Source: Gemmatimonadota bacterium
Lineage (GTDB): Bacteria > Gemmatimonadota > Gemmatimonadetes > Gemmatimonadales > GWC2-71-9
DNA length: 11,993 nucleotides
Assembly (NCBI GenBank): GCA_029862935.1
Contig: JAOTWK010000061.1
Coordinates: forward strand, 1 to 11,993
Direction of reading: 5' to 3'
Shown piece by piece: positions 1 through 6,865 of the stretch. Under the pieces are notes generated by a model, which had not been told where the DNA came from, did not search any database, and saw nothing but the letters and a program-made list of their open reading frames with translations. Positions within the stretch are counted from its first letter, which is position 1, and every line of letters begins with the position of its first letter. The translations under genes were made by a program, and so were the position numbers.

Positions 1-130
1 CCTCCGCCTCGCCGCCGTCCAAGTCCACCGAGGCGGCCCACACGCCATCGACGGCCGTGAGCGCATCCTCGACCTTCTGGCGGCAATGACCGCAGGTCAT
101 ACCAGAAACAAGGAGAGAGATTCGGGCCAT
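1..130 (-). CDS. Heavy-metal-associated (HMA, CopZ-like) domain protein, N-terminal part
   Basis: Reverse-strand reading from the ATG at 130-128 gives 43 codons that run off the left edge. The protein begins MARISLLVSGMTCGHC, which is the beta-strand and GMTCxxC metal-binding loop of an HMA domain; Cys13 and Cys16 would bind Cu(I) or a similar soft metal. The continuation (QKVEDALTAVDGVWAASVDL) fits the following helix and second strand. Such domains act either as small cytosolic copper chaperones of about 65-75 residues (CopZ) that deliver Cu(I) to CopA, or as the N-terminus of a larger metal ATPase or mercury protein. The truncation means these cannot be told apart. Lying downstream of a copA gene on the same strand supports the chaperone reading. 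No clear Shine-Dalgarno sequence precedes the ATG; a heptamer repeat lies directly upstream instead. Confidence 0.8.
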   Translation of the reverse strand, partial: MARISLLVSGMTCGHCRQKVEDALTAVDGVWAASVDLDGGEAE

Positions 131-135
131 GGTCA

Positions 136-149
136 GTTATCGGTTATCG
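136..149. repeat. Tandem heptamer GTTATCG x2
   Basis: GTTATCG occurs twice back to back, followed by the related GTAATAA. The copies are exact and lie 6 bp upstream of the HMA gene start codon (reading leftward), where a ribosome binding site would be expected. Short tandem heptamers in intergenic DNA can arise by replication slippage or be a dispersed genome-wide repeat family; one copy cannot show which. Confidence 0.75.
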
Positions 150-161
150 GTAATAACGCCG

Positions 162-175
162 TCAGCCATCAGCCA
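162..175. repeat. Tandem heptamer TCAGCCA x2
   Basis: TCAGCCA occurs twice in tandem and is followed by TCGGC, a partial third copy. It has the same 7-bp period as the neighbouring GTTATCG repeat but a different unit; only 12 bp separate the two arrays. Having two unrelated heptamers with one period side by side makes chance less likely. Confidence 0.7.
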
Positions 176-280
176 TCGGCTTTCAGCGTATCGTCGTACG
201 GGGAAAGCCTGCATCGGGCGGGTTGTCACCAAGATGCGCCGACCGCTGTAGCCAACAGCTGATGGCCACCAACTCATAGC

Positions 281-571
281 TCAATACGCTCCCCGAGCCA
301 CGTGTCCAGGCTTGGCCTTGCCATGCACCGCGGTCAGGAATGTCTTGGCGAACTTGTCCGCTTCGCTCTCGCCGACCTGATCCGTCTTGAGTCTTATCAA
401 GGTGTAGTGGCCACCTTCGGCCTCTACCCGGAGATCGATCCGACCGATGGTGCCCGTGTAGGCTCGCGAGCGATGATCGGTGTGCACCTGCTGCATGTGA
501 GCGCCAAAGTGCCGGTCGGCCTCGACCAACACGTCGTCGGGTGCCACGGAGGTCCGATGGAAATATCGCAT
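281..571 (-). CDS. Small conserved-looking protein of unknown function downstream of copA
   Basis: This 96-residue protein is not one I recognise. It is soluble-looking, with no signal peptide, membrane segment or cysteine. It contains several histidines near the N-terminal half (positions about 5, 21, 25, 30 and 33). The middle alternates polar and hydrophobic residues in a beta-rich pattern (TGTIGRIDLRVEAEG, then HYTLIRLKT), followed by a helical, charged stretch (ESEADKFAKTFLTAV). Its ATG lies 3 nt after the copA stop codon, so it is almost certainly translated from the same transcript. Codon third positions are mostly G or C, as in its neighbours. A competing 104-codon frame lies on the other strand (302-616) but overlaps the end of copA and lacks operon context. 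Its position suggests a role linked to copper handling, but that is inference only. Confidence 0.65.
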   Translation of the reverse strand: MRYFHRTSVAPDDVLVEADRHFGAHMQQVHTDHRSRAYTGTIGRIDLRVEAEGGHYTLIRLKTDQVGESEADKFAKTFLTAVHGKAKPGHVARGAY

Positions 572-574
572 GGT

Positions 575-3136
575 CTAACTCGTCACCAGCTTTGGGGTGA
601 ACCGTCTGAGCCGTAAGCTGTTTCCCACGACGCTCAGACTGGACGCGGCCATCGCCGCACTCGCCAAAATGGGACTCAACAGCACGCCGGAGAACGGGTA
701 CAGCAGGCCCGCCGCGAGCGGGATTCCCAACACGTTGTAAATGAACGCGAAGAACAAATTGGAACGGATGGTTCGGTTGGTTCGGCGCGACAACTCCACG
801 GCAGAGACCACACCCCACACATCTCCGCGGATGAGCGTGATGTCCGATGCCTCCACGGCGACGTCCGTGCCCGTCCCCAGCGCAAACCCGATATTCGCCT
901 GCGCAAGAGCAGGCGCGTCGTTGATGCCGTCGCCCACCATCGCGACGACCCGTCCATCGGCCTGAAGCCGCTTGATCTCGTCTGCCTTGTCGCGCGGATC
1001 GACCTCGGCCAGGACCCGCTCGATACCCACCTCGTTGGCCACCAGCGCGACCGACTTCTTGCTGTCACCGCTCAGGAGATACACGTCGAGACCCAGCTCC
1101 TTGAGGGCGCCAATCGAACGCTTGGCGTGCGGCTTGATCTCATCGGTGATGACCAGAATGCCCTGGACCGTGTCGTTGATCACGATGACGACCGGGGTGC
1201 GTCCGGCAAGCATGTGCCGCTCAGCATCCTGTTCCAGCGATCCGAGCGAGAGGCTCCGCTCTTCAGCATGCCGCACACTGATGACCTCCACGAGGAGCTT
1301 CCCCACGATGCCACGGGCGCCTCGCCCTTCCATCGCCACGAACCGCTCGACGGAACCGAGCTCCAGCCCCTTTTCCTCCGCGGCCTGCACGATCGCCCCG
1401 GCCAGAGGATGCTCCGATCGCTTTTCCACCGATGCGGCCAAGCGCAGGATCTCCGCTGGATTGACAGCCGTCCCGTCCTGCCGCTTGGCGCCCAGCGCCT
1501 GGGTCATGACGGGACGCCCGACAGTGATCGTGCCGGTCTTGTCGAACACGACCGTGTCGATCTTCTGGACACCTTCGAGCGCCTCACCACCACGAATCAG
1601 GATGCCGTGTTCCGCCCCTTTCCCAGTGCCGACCATGATCGCCGTAGGAGTCGCGAGACCAAGCGCGCAAGGGCAGGCAATCACCAGCACCGTGACCATC
1701 GCCACGGTGGCGAACACGATCTTGGGATCCGGACCCACCACCCACCAGACAACGAACGACGCCAGCGCAATGGCGATCACGACGGGCACGAACACACCCG
1801 CCACCCGATCGGCGAGACGCTGCACCGGCGCTTTGGTGCCCTGAGCTTCTTCCACGAGGCGAACGATCTGTGCCAGGGCCGTATCCCTTCCCACCGCCGT
1901 GGCTTCATACGTGAAGGAACCAGTCTCGTTCAGGGTACCGCCAACTACCCGATCGCCTTTCTGCTTGGCAACAGGCATGGGCTCGCCCGTCAGCATTGCC
2001 TCGCTGACACTCGACTCCCCCGATTTCACGACTCCATCCACTGGCAGGGTTTCCCCGGGCCGCACGATCACGACATCACCCACGACCACTTCGTCGATCG
2101 GCAGATCGATGTCCTTTCCATCTCGCTGCACGCGCGCCGTCTTGGGACGCAGGCCGAGGAGTCGACGAATGGCCTGTGACGTCTGTCCCTTGGCCCGTGC
2201 TTCGAGCAGTCGGCCGAGCAGGATGAGCGCGATGATCGCACTCACTGCCTCGAAGTACACGTCAGCCGACAGACCCGCTCGCTCGAACACGCCGGGGATG
2301 AGCGCAGCGACGGTCGAGTAGAGAAACGCCGCGCCCGTGCCGACCGCGATGAGCGTGTTCATGTCAGCACTGCGATGCTTGAAGCCTCTCCACGCACCCA
2401 AGAAGAACTGGCGGCCGCACCACAGCAGCACAGGAAGCGTTAACACCAGCATGAACAGCTTGAGGAGCTGCGGACTGGTCGCCGCAAGATCGTAAAGCCC
2501 CGGCATCAGTCGCTCGAGCAGACTATCCAACGGTCGCACGAGTCGCGCAACAAGGTCATGTTCCTTGGCGCCCGCTCCCATTGCTCCCATGAGCGGCATG
2601 GAACCGACCATCGTCAGCGCAGCGACGAGCGCCGCCACCGCAAACTTCCACGTGAGTTGGCGGACTTCGGCACGGCGTTTGAGCCGCTCGCGCTCCACCG
2701 GATCCTCTTCCGCGACCGGGGCAGACACGCGGAACCCGGAACTGGCCACGGCCGTCTCGAGGTCACGTGCCGTCACCAGACCCGGCACGTATTCCACCCG
2801 CACCTCTTCAGTTGCCTGGTTCGCCACGGCGCTCAGCACACCGGGGAGCCGCTTCAATTCACCTTCAAGCCGCGCGGTTCCAGACGCGTAGTGCAGTCCC
2901 TCGATGCCGAAGGCGACGCTCGCCTTGGCGCAGTCGTAGCCGACCTCGCGGACGGCGCGCACGAGATCCGCCACCTTGACCGTCGACTCGTCGATGAGCA
3001 CCGTCGCCTTGCCGGTGGCGTAGTTGACTGCGGCGTCCTGCACGCCAGGAGACTGAGTAAGCCGCTTCTGCACCGTGGTGGCACAGGCACCGCACGTCAT
3101 GCCCTCGATCGGAAGCGTGATGCGCGCGCTACCCAT
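575..3136 (-). CDS. copA: Copper-exporting P1B-type ATPase CopA
   Basis: This 853-residue enzyme pumps Cu(I) out of the cytoplasm using ATP. A first HMA domain carries the metal loop GMTCGAC (12-18). A second HMA-like domain (about 73-138) has lost both cysteines (GLHYASG at the loop position). Eight membrane segments follow. The cation channel motif CPC is at 488-490, the actuator loop TGEP at 383-386, the phosphorylated Asp in DKTGT at 532-536, the P1B signature SEHP at 574-577 and GDGIND at 735-740. The Cu(I)-type (P1B-1) residues YN (800-801) and MxxSS (829-833) are present, which argues against zinc, cadmium or cobalt transport. An extra stretch of roughly 40 residues lies between the first two membrane helices (about 186-222). 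The start codon overlaps the end of the upstream cupredoxin gene by 8 nt. A GGAAGGG stretch 11 nt upstream may serve as a ribosome binding site. All catalytic motifs are intact. Confidence 0.97.
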   Translation of the reverse strand: MGSARITLPIEGMTCGACATTVQKRLTQSPGVQDAAVNYATGKATVLIDESTVKVADLVRAVREVGYDCAKASVAFGIEGLHYASGTARLEGELKRLPGVLSAVANQATEEVRVEYVPGLVTARDLETAVASSGFRVSAPVAEEDPVERERLKRRAEVRQLTWKFAVAALVAALTMVGSMPLMGAMGAGAKEHDLVARLVRPLDSLLERLMPGLYDLAATSPQLLKLFMLVLTLPVLLWCGRQFFLGAWRGFKHRSADMNTLIAVGTGAAFLYSTVAALIPGVFERAGLSADVYFEAVSAIIALILLGRLLEARAKGQTSQAIRRLLGLRPKTARVQRDGKDIDLPIDEVVVGDVVIVRPGETLPVDGVVKSGESSVSEAMLTGEPMPVAKQKGDRVVGGTLNETGSFTYEATAVGRDTALAQIVRLVEEAQGTKAPVQRLADRVAGVFVPVVIAIALASFVVWWVVGPDPKIVFATVAMVTVLVIACPCALGLATPTAIMVGTGKGAEHGILIRGGEALEGVQKIDTVVFDKTGTITVGRPVMTQALGAKRQDGTAVNPAEILRLAASVEKRSEHPLAGAIVQAAEEKGLELGSVERFVAMEGRGARGIVGKLLVEVISVRHAEERSLSLGSLEQDAERHMLAGRTPVVIVINDTVQGILVITDEIKPHAKRSIGALKELGLDVYLLSGDSKKSVALVANEVGIERVLAEVDPRDKADEIKRLQADGRVVAMVGDGINDAPALAQANIGFALGTGTDVAVEASDITLIRGDVWGVVSAVELSRRTNRTIRSNLFFAFIYNVLGIPLAAGLLYPFSGVLLSPILASAAMAASSLSVVGNSLRLRRFTPKLVTS

Positions 3137-3560
3137 GTTTCACGTGGCCCTTCCCAAGATTCGCTCTCGCCCCTTCCGTTCCAACCTGCGCAACGACGCG
3201 CCCCGTGAGCACAGACTTGCCACACCGAAACGGGTAGTCACCAGCAGCCGTCGGAACGAACTCTACGGCTGTCGTCTCGAATGCCGGCAGTGCCTGGTCG
3301 ATACCGAGTCCTTCGAACACCACGCGTTCCGAGCACTCTGCGGTCTCATCACGATAGAAGAGGAGGCGCACCGGTCGGCCGGCCTCTACAAAGATGGCCG
3401 CGGGTTCGTAGCCGCCGCGCACCACGACGCGGACTTCCTGCACATCGTTCGCGGGGGCACGGGACGGTTCCGGGGTCGGCCTGGGACCCAGGAAGTACCA
3501 TAACTCGCCGACGATCAGCCCGACGCCGAGTACGATCACGACGATGTCGATGAAGGTCAC
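3129..3560 (-). CDS. Membrane-anchored cupredoxin-like domain protein
   Basis: The protein has 143 residues. Residues 4-24 form one hydrophobic membrane anchor, followed by a Pro-rich linker (26-37) and a cupredoxin_1-like beta-domain (about 40-126). Visible family features are GGYEP (49-53), an expected copper-ligand Cys76 in AECSERV, the LPAFETT loop (91-97) and Cys113 in [10 protein letters not shown]. Related proteins usually end this motif as CGMxM, with methionine as a metal ligand. Here the methionines are replaced by Lys, Ser and Val, so the copper site may be altered or lost. It probably sits on the outer face of the inner membrane and could pass copper to, or accept it from, the adjacent CopA. 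The start is GTG at 3560-3558, overlapping the inositol-phosphate synthase stop by 4 nt (GTGA). The stop overlaps the copA start by 8 nt. The family call is good; the function is inferred from context. Confidence 0.85.
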   Translation of the reverse strand: MTFIDIVVIVLGVGLIVGELWYFLGPRPTPEPSRAPANDVQEVRVVVRGGYEPAAIFVEAGRPVRLLFYRDETAECSERVVFEGLGIDQALPAFETTAVEFVPTAAGDYPFRCGKSVLTGRVVAQVGTEGARANLGKGHVKHG

Positions 3561-4888
3561 ACCCTCTCGTACTCGTAGTACTCGACGCCGAGATGGGTGA
3601 TCTGTGCCTCGCCCATCAACCAGCGCAGGGTGTTCTTGAGCTTCGTGTGCTGGATGAACAGGTCATGCTCGGGCGTGAGCTGCGGGGCGGCCATGGGGCT
3701 CTTGAAGTAGAAGGAGAGCCACTCCTGGATACCCGCCATACCTGCGCGTTGTGCGAGGTCCATGAACAGCGCCAAGTCCAGCACGATCGGTGCGGCGAGA
3801 ATCGAGTCGCGACACAAGAAGTCCACCTTGATCTGCATCGGATACTCGAGCCAACCGAAAATATCGATGTTATCCCACCCCTCCTTATTGTCTCCACGAG
3901 GCGGGTAGTAATTGATCCGCACCTTGTGATAGATGTTGCCGTAAAGGTCGGGATACATCGAGGGCTGCAGGATGTGCTCGAGGACCCCGAGTTTCGACTC
4001 CTCTTTCGTCTTGAACGACTCGGGATCGTCGAGCACCTCGCCATCACGGTTGCCAAGGATGTTCGTCGAGTACCAGCCGGAAAGACCGAGCATGCGTGCC
4101 TTGAACATGGGCGAGATGACGGTCTTCATCATCGTCTGCCCTGTCTTGAAGTCCTTCCCGCTAATGGCGACCCCTTGCCGCTCAGCGAGTTCCTGAATGG
4201 CCGGCGTGTCGACGGTCAGGTTGGGTGCCCCGTTGGCGAACGGCACCCCTTCCATCAGACTTGCCCAGGCGTACAGCATCGAGGGCGCGATAGCGGGGTC
4301 GTTCTCGTCCATGGCAGCCTCGAAGGCCACCAGCGACTGATGTGCTGCGCCTGGTGCGATGAACACTTCCGTGGACGCACACCACACCAACGTGAGGCGG
4401 GAGCAGCCGTGCTGTTTCTTGAACTCCCGGATGTCCGCTCGCAGCTGCTCGGCAAGATCGCGCTTGCTCTTGCCCGTCTTGACGTTGGTCCCAGAGAGCC
4501 GCTTCACGTACGCCTGATCGAACACCGCAGGCATCGGTCGGAGGCTCCGGAGGAAGTCCCCGATCGGCTCGATGTGCTCGCTGTCCAGCACACCGGCGAC
4601 CTTACTCGAAAGGTACGCGTCGTCTGGAATGGGATCCCAGGCGCCAAACACCAAGTCGTCCAACGCGGCCAGCGGCGCGAAGTCACGGATCAGCGGCGCG
4701 CGCCCGTCAGTACGTTTGCCCAGTCGAATGGTGGCCATTTGGCTCAACGCGCCGATGGGCTTGGCACGCCCGCGACGTACGTTTTCCACGCCCGCAACGA
4801 AAGTCGTCGCCACGGCGCCCAGGCCCACGAGAAGCACACCCAGCGGTCCCTCAGCCGGTGCGATGGATCGCTTCGATCCTTCAGTCAC
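3557..4888 (-). CDS. ino1: Myo-inositol-1-phosphate synthase (inositol-3-phosphate synthase)
   Basis: It converts glucose-6-phosphate to inositol phosphate with internal NAD+ recycling, the first step of inositol lipid synthesis. I place the start at GTG 4888-4886, giving 443 residues. The open frame extends 38 codons upstream to 5002, but that extension is Arg/Cys-rich, overlaps the preceding gene and precedes the family's natural N-terminus. An AAGGA motif (4900-4896) lies 7 nt before the GTG. Visible features are the Rossmann loop VGLGAV (21-26), the VWCASTE strand (168-174), the active-site segment GKDFKTGQT (244-252), STNILGNRDGEVL (274-286), the FKTKEESK segment (292-299) and EYPMQIKVDFL (348-358). 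The length and these motifs match the Bacteroidetes-type enzyme, longer than the short actinobacterial form (about 360) and shorter than eukaryotic ones (above 500). It overlaps the upstream phosphatidyltransferase by 8 nt, so it probably supplies inositol phosphate to that enzyme. Confidence 0.95.
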   Translation of the reverse strand: MTEGSKRSIAPAEGPLGVLLVGLGAVATTFVAGVENVRRGRAKPIGALSQMATIRLGKRTDGRAPLIRDFAPLAALDDLVFGAWDPIPDDAYLSSKVAGVLDSEHIEPIGDFLRSLRPMPAVFDQAYVKRLSGTNVKTGKSKRDLAEQLRADIREFKKQHGCSRLTLVWCASTEVFIAPGAAHQSLVAFEAAMDENDPAIAPSMLYAWASLMEGVPFANGAPNLTVDTPAIQELAERQGVAISGKDFKTGQTMMKTVISPMFKARMLGLSGWYSTNILGNRDGEVLDDPESFKTKEESKLGVLEHILQPSMYPDLYGNIYHKVRINYYPPRGDNKEGWDNIDIFGWLEYPMQIKVDFLCRDSILAAPIVLDLALFMDLAQRAGMAGIQEWLSFYFKSPMAAPQLTPEHDLFIQHTKLKNTLRWLMGEAQITHLGVEYYEYERV

Positions 4889-5591
4889 TGCTTCGTCCTT
4901 TCGTCGTCGACATCTCGGCGGGGGACATCTCCGACACCGGCGGCGCCCAGCGTGCCTTCGTCGGTCGTCGCGGGCCACGAGTCTTGTTCCGAACATGGAC
5001 AATGCGTTGAACGACCGTGATCACCGCCAGCGCCGCGAGGACGGCCACCACCGCAAGGAGGAGGAATCCGCCCGGCCCGGCTCCGAAGAACAGGGTCGGG
5101 ACGCCCAAGCCCAGAATCCGTTCGGCACGCTGCGCGATGCCAACCTTGCACTCCAAACCCAGTCCCTCAGCCCGCGCTCGCGCATACGATACGACCAGGC
5201 CCGCGGCCAGTGCCACAATGGTGGTGATGAGGGCGGGCACCTGCCACACGGCCCCAACACCGCCAGTGGCGAAGAAGACGGCGATCCCGCCATACATGGC
5301 CGACTCGCCCACCCGATCGAGCGTCGAATCGTAGAACGCGCCGAACTTGCTGACACTGTTCCCACCACGCGCGACCCGACCATCCAACATGTCCCCCACC
5401 CCGCTCAACAGCAGACACAACCCGCCAATCCGAGCGTAGCCGTACCCAAACGCAATTCCCGACCCGAGCAGCAGCAGGGTGCTGACCGTGGTAATGCCGT
5501 TGGGATTCACCCGTGACGCGATGAGACGCTCGACGAGCGGATTCAACGCAGCCTCGAAGGCGCGGCGAATGGGTCGGGGAATGAGCGTCAT
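4881..5591 (-). CDS. CDP-alcohol phosphatidyltransferase, probable phosphatidylinositol-phosphate synthase
   Basis: This integral membrane enzyme of 236 residues has about six hydrophobic segments. It carries the full family signature: Asp67, Asp70-Gly71, Ala74-Arg75, Gly84, Asp88 and Asp92, with exact D-xx-DG-xx-AR-x8-G-xxx-D-xxx-D spacing. These bind metal and the CDP-diacylglycerol donor. The segment SYARARAEGLGL (135-146) followed by a second basic turn RAER (155-158) resembles the region that binds inositol phosphate in mycobacterial PgsA1-type PIP synthases. Immediate 8-nt overlap with myo-inositol-1-phosphate synthase makes inositol phosphate the most likely acceptor, giving phosphatidylinositol phosphate. 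Glycerol-3-phosphate, serine or another alcohol phosphate cannot be excluded from sequence alone. The C-terminal tail (about 200-236) is cytosolic-looking and rich in Arg, Lys and Pro. No dedicated PIP phosphatase gene is visible nearby. Confidence 0.9.
   Translation of the reverse strand: MTLIPRPIRRAFEAALNPLVERLIASRVNPNGITTVSTLLLLGSGIAFGYGYARIGGLCLLLSGVGDMLDGRVARGGNSVSKFGAFYDSTLDRVGESAMYGGIAVFFATGGVGAVWQVPALITTIVALAAGLVVSYARARAEGLGLECKVGIAQRAERILGLGVPTLFFGAGPGGFLLLAVVAVLAALAVITVVQRIVHVRNKTRGPRRPTKARWAPPVSEMSPAEMSTTKGRSSD
4893..4900 (-). promoter_or_regulatory. Ribosome binding site deciding the inositol-phosphate synthase start
   Basis: On the reverse strand AAGGACGA precedes GTG (4888-4886), with 7 nt between AAGGA and the start codon. 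It lies inside the last codons of the phosphatidyltransferase gene and supports the 443-residue start over the longer open frame. The GTG and the upstream gene's TGA share the 8-nt overlap GTGACTGA, a typical translational-coupling arrangement. Confidence 0.7.
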
Positions 5592-5613
5592 GGCCTACGG
5601 TTACAGGACGGTA

Positions 5614-5642
5614 AGGATAATGGCCACAACGGAGTACGGCAA
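5614..5642 (-). promoter_or_regulatory. Possible promoter of the inositol/copper operon
   Basis: Reading leftward, TTGCCG (5642-5637) and TATCCT (5619-5614) are separated by 17 nt, a weak sigma-70-like pair just upstream of the start codon at 5591. It lies in the 56-bp gap after the NamZ-type gene. Matches to consensus are only partial (TTG; TAT and final T). The alternative is that the operon is read through from the NamZ-type gene, since no terminator is visible in the gap. Confidence 0.3.
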
Positions 5643-5647
5643 TTAGA

Positions 5648-6865
5648 TCACCGATAGAGGAGGTAGCGCGCACGATCGACCTCGAACCGTCCGAGGGCCG
5701 ATGTCCACCCCGCGGCGACCGCGTCGGCGGACTCGCCCGCCGAGAGCCGGCTCCACACGTCGTCCGTACCGGCAAGCTGGGCGAAACGACTCGCATTCAC
5801 TTCGAGCGCGTCCGGGTGGCGCTCCCGGACTGCTGCCAGGAGCGCCAATGCCGCCGATATAGGATCGTACACGTCGCGATCTGTCACGTGCAGCCATACG
5901 GCCTCTACCCGCAGTCCGCCATACTTCCCATCCGGCGGGTGCTGCGGCGTGATCACGGTGTCTCGCATCAGGACCCCTGCGCGTTCTCCTACCCGCGCAA
6001 CGACCGCCGCCGCATCGAGCCACGGTGCGCCGACCACTTGGAACGCGATCGGCGTACCGCGCCCCACCGACAGATTGGTCGCCTCAAACAGTACCGTTCC
6101 CGGATAATGGGTTGCGCTCGTGAGGTTCGGCATGTTGGGCGACGGTCGCACCCACGGAAGTCCTGTGACGTCGAACCACGCGTCGCGCGTCCACCCCGAC
6201 GCCGGTACGACCCGCAGGTCGGCCCGAATCCCGAGGACCGCATTTCCGTAGATCACGATTTCCCCAAAAGTCATGCCGTGGCGGAGCGGAACCGGTGTCA
6301 TCCCCACGAAGGACGCGAACGCGGTATCCAACACGGGCCCCTGCACGAGCACACCGCCAATAGGATTAGGTCGATCCAAGACGATGGCTGGGGTGCCGTG
6401 TTGGCGACACGCCTCGAGCGCTAGGAGCGCCGTGGACACATACGTGTATGGCCGCGCACCAACATCTTGGAGATCGATCACGAGCACGTCGATCTGTGCC
6501 AACATCTCTGCCGTGGGTGTGCGCGCTTCGCCGTAGAGGCTGAAGATCGGAATGCCCGTTGTGTGCACCGTATGCCCGATGCGGCTCGAGTCGAGCACAC
6601 CTCGGTATCCATGCTCGGGCGCGAAGATTGCTGTAACTTGCGCTCCAACAGTGAACAGGCGATCCAGATCGCTGCGGCCGGCCGCATCGACGCCGGTTTG
6701 GTTGGTCAGAAGACCTAGCCGTCGATCGGCGATGAGGTGGATCGAATCGTCGAGCAGCACGTCGATGCCGGGCCGAACAGCCTCCCGGGTCGAAGTCGAC
6801 TGAGCACACGATCCGGCGAGTTGCGCCGCTAGCAGTAACCCCAGGGGAACATATCGATGCGTCAT
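5648..6865 (-). CDS. namZ: Exo-beta-N-acetylmuramidase lipoprotein, NamZ/DUF1343 (GH171) family
   Basis: This 405-residue family member removes terminal MurNAc from peptidoglycan fragments. The N-terminus is a lipoprotein signal peptide: a hydrophobic core LGLLLAAQLAG ends at SC with Cys20 as the acylation site. The lipobox (AGSC) is slightly non-standard because Ala replaces Leu at -3. Family motifs in order are NQTG (55-58), FAPEHG (81-86), DLQDVGARPYTY (131-142), DRPNPIGG (164-171), RHGMTFGE (195-202), PSPNMPN (241-247) and LFEATNLSVGRGT (259-271). In Bacillus subtilis namZ stands next to nagZ and amiE, and here the divergent neighbour is a NagZ-AmiE-like fusion, so the enzymes likely act together on the same muropeptides in the periplasm. 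Its start codon overlaps that of the divergent gene by 9 bp. Upstream sequence offers only a weak ribosome binding site (GGACAAG). Confidence 0.93.
   Translation of the reverse strand: MTHRYVPLGLLLAAQLAGSCAQSTSTREAVRPGIDVLLDDSIHLIADRRLGLLTNQTGVDAAGRSDLDRLFTVGAQVTAIFAPEHGYRGVLDSSRIGHTVHTTGIPIFSLYGEARTPTAEMLAQIDVLVIDLQDVGARPYTYVSTALLALEACRQHGTPAIVLDRPNPIGGVLVQGPVLDTAFASFVGMTPVPLRHGMTFGEIVIYGNAVLGIRADLRVVPASGWTRDAWFDVTGLPWVRPSPNMPNLTSATHYPGTVLFEATNLSVGRGTPIAFQVVGAPWLDAAAVVARVGERAGVLMRDTVITPQHPPDGKYGGLRVEAVWLHVTDRDVYDPISAALALLAAVRERHPDALEVNASRFAQLAGTDDVWSRLSAGESADAVAAGWTSALGRFEVDRARYLLYR
6843..6849 (+). promoter_or_regulatory. Ribosome binding site of the NagZ-AmiE fusion gene
   Basis: AGGGGAA lies 7 nt before the ATG at 6857. 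It is located inside the antisense signal-peptide codons of the divergent NamZ-type gene. Together with the signal peptide that begins at this ATG, it supports the chosen start. Confidence 0.65.
6857..6865. other. Head-to-head overlap of two divergent start codons
   Basis: The 9 bp ATGCGTCAT contain the ATG of the rightward gene and, on the other strand, the ATG of the leftward NamZ-type gene. Both proteins begin with a convincing lipoprotein signal peptide, so neither start can easily be moved inward. There is therefore no intergenic space: each promoter and 5' untranslated region must lie within the other gene's coding sequence, and the two mRNAs are antisense at their 5' ends. Confidence 0.8.

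Larger units (their letters stand above)
131..280. other. Intergenic region with heptamer repeats
   Basis: This is the longest gene-free stretch in the window. It separates the end of the copper/inositol operon from the HMA gene. It contains two pairs of 7-bp tandem repeats at 136-149 and 162-175 and an imperfect palindrome at 251-266 (GCCA, mismatch, CAGCTG, mismatch, TGGC). The palindrome lies just past the stop codon at 281 but has no T-run, so it is not a convincing terminator. I see no clear sigma-70 promoter for the HMA gene and no credible small ORF. Confidence 0.6.

Noticed and set aside
251..266. Imperfect palindrome as a terminator of the copper operon
   Set aside because: The stem is interrupted by a mismatch and has no following T-run in either direction.
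302..616. 104-codon rightward open frame opposite the small unknown gene
   Set aside because: It overlaps the end of copA antisense and lacks operon context. The leftward frame has the 3-nt spacing to copA and G/C-rich third positions.
183..818. 211-codon leftward open frame
   Set aside because: It crosses the small gene, the copA stop and part of the copA C-terminus in another frame, with a low-complexity Arg/Gly/His translation.
1127..2179. 350-codon rightward open frame opposite copA
   Set aside because: The translation is rich in His, Arg and Asp with no recognisable domain, and it lies entirely within the conserved P-type ATPase core.
4889..5002. 38-codon upstream extension of the inositol-phosphate synthase frame
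   Set aside because: The extension is Arg/Cys/Pro-rich and lies inside the phosphatidyltransferase gene. The GTG at 4888 has a well-placed AAGGA and a classic stop/start overlap.
3593..5020. 475-codon rightward open frame opposite the inositol-phosphate synthase
   Set aside because: It is a long antisense shadow typical of GC-rich DNA. Its Arg/His/Gly-rich translation shows no family motif, while the opposite strand encodes an unmistakable enzyme.
5816..6424. 202-codon rightward open frame opposite the NamZ-type gene
   Set aside because: It is Arg/His/Cys-rich with no domain, and lies antisense to several conserved NamZ motifs.
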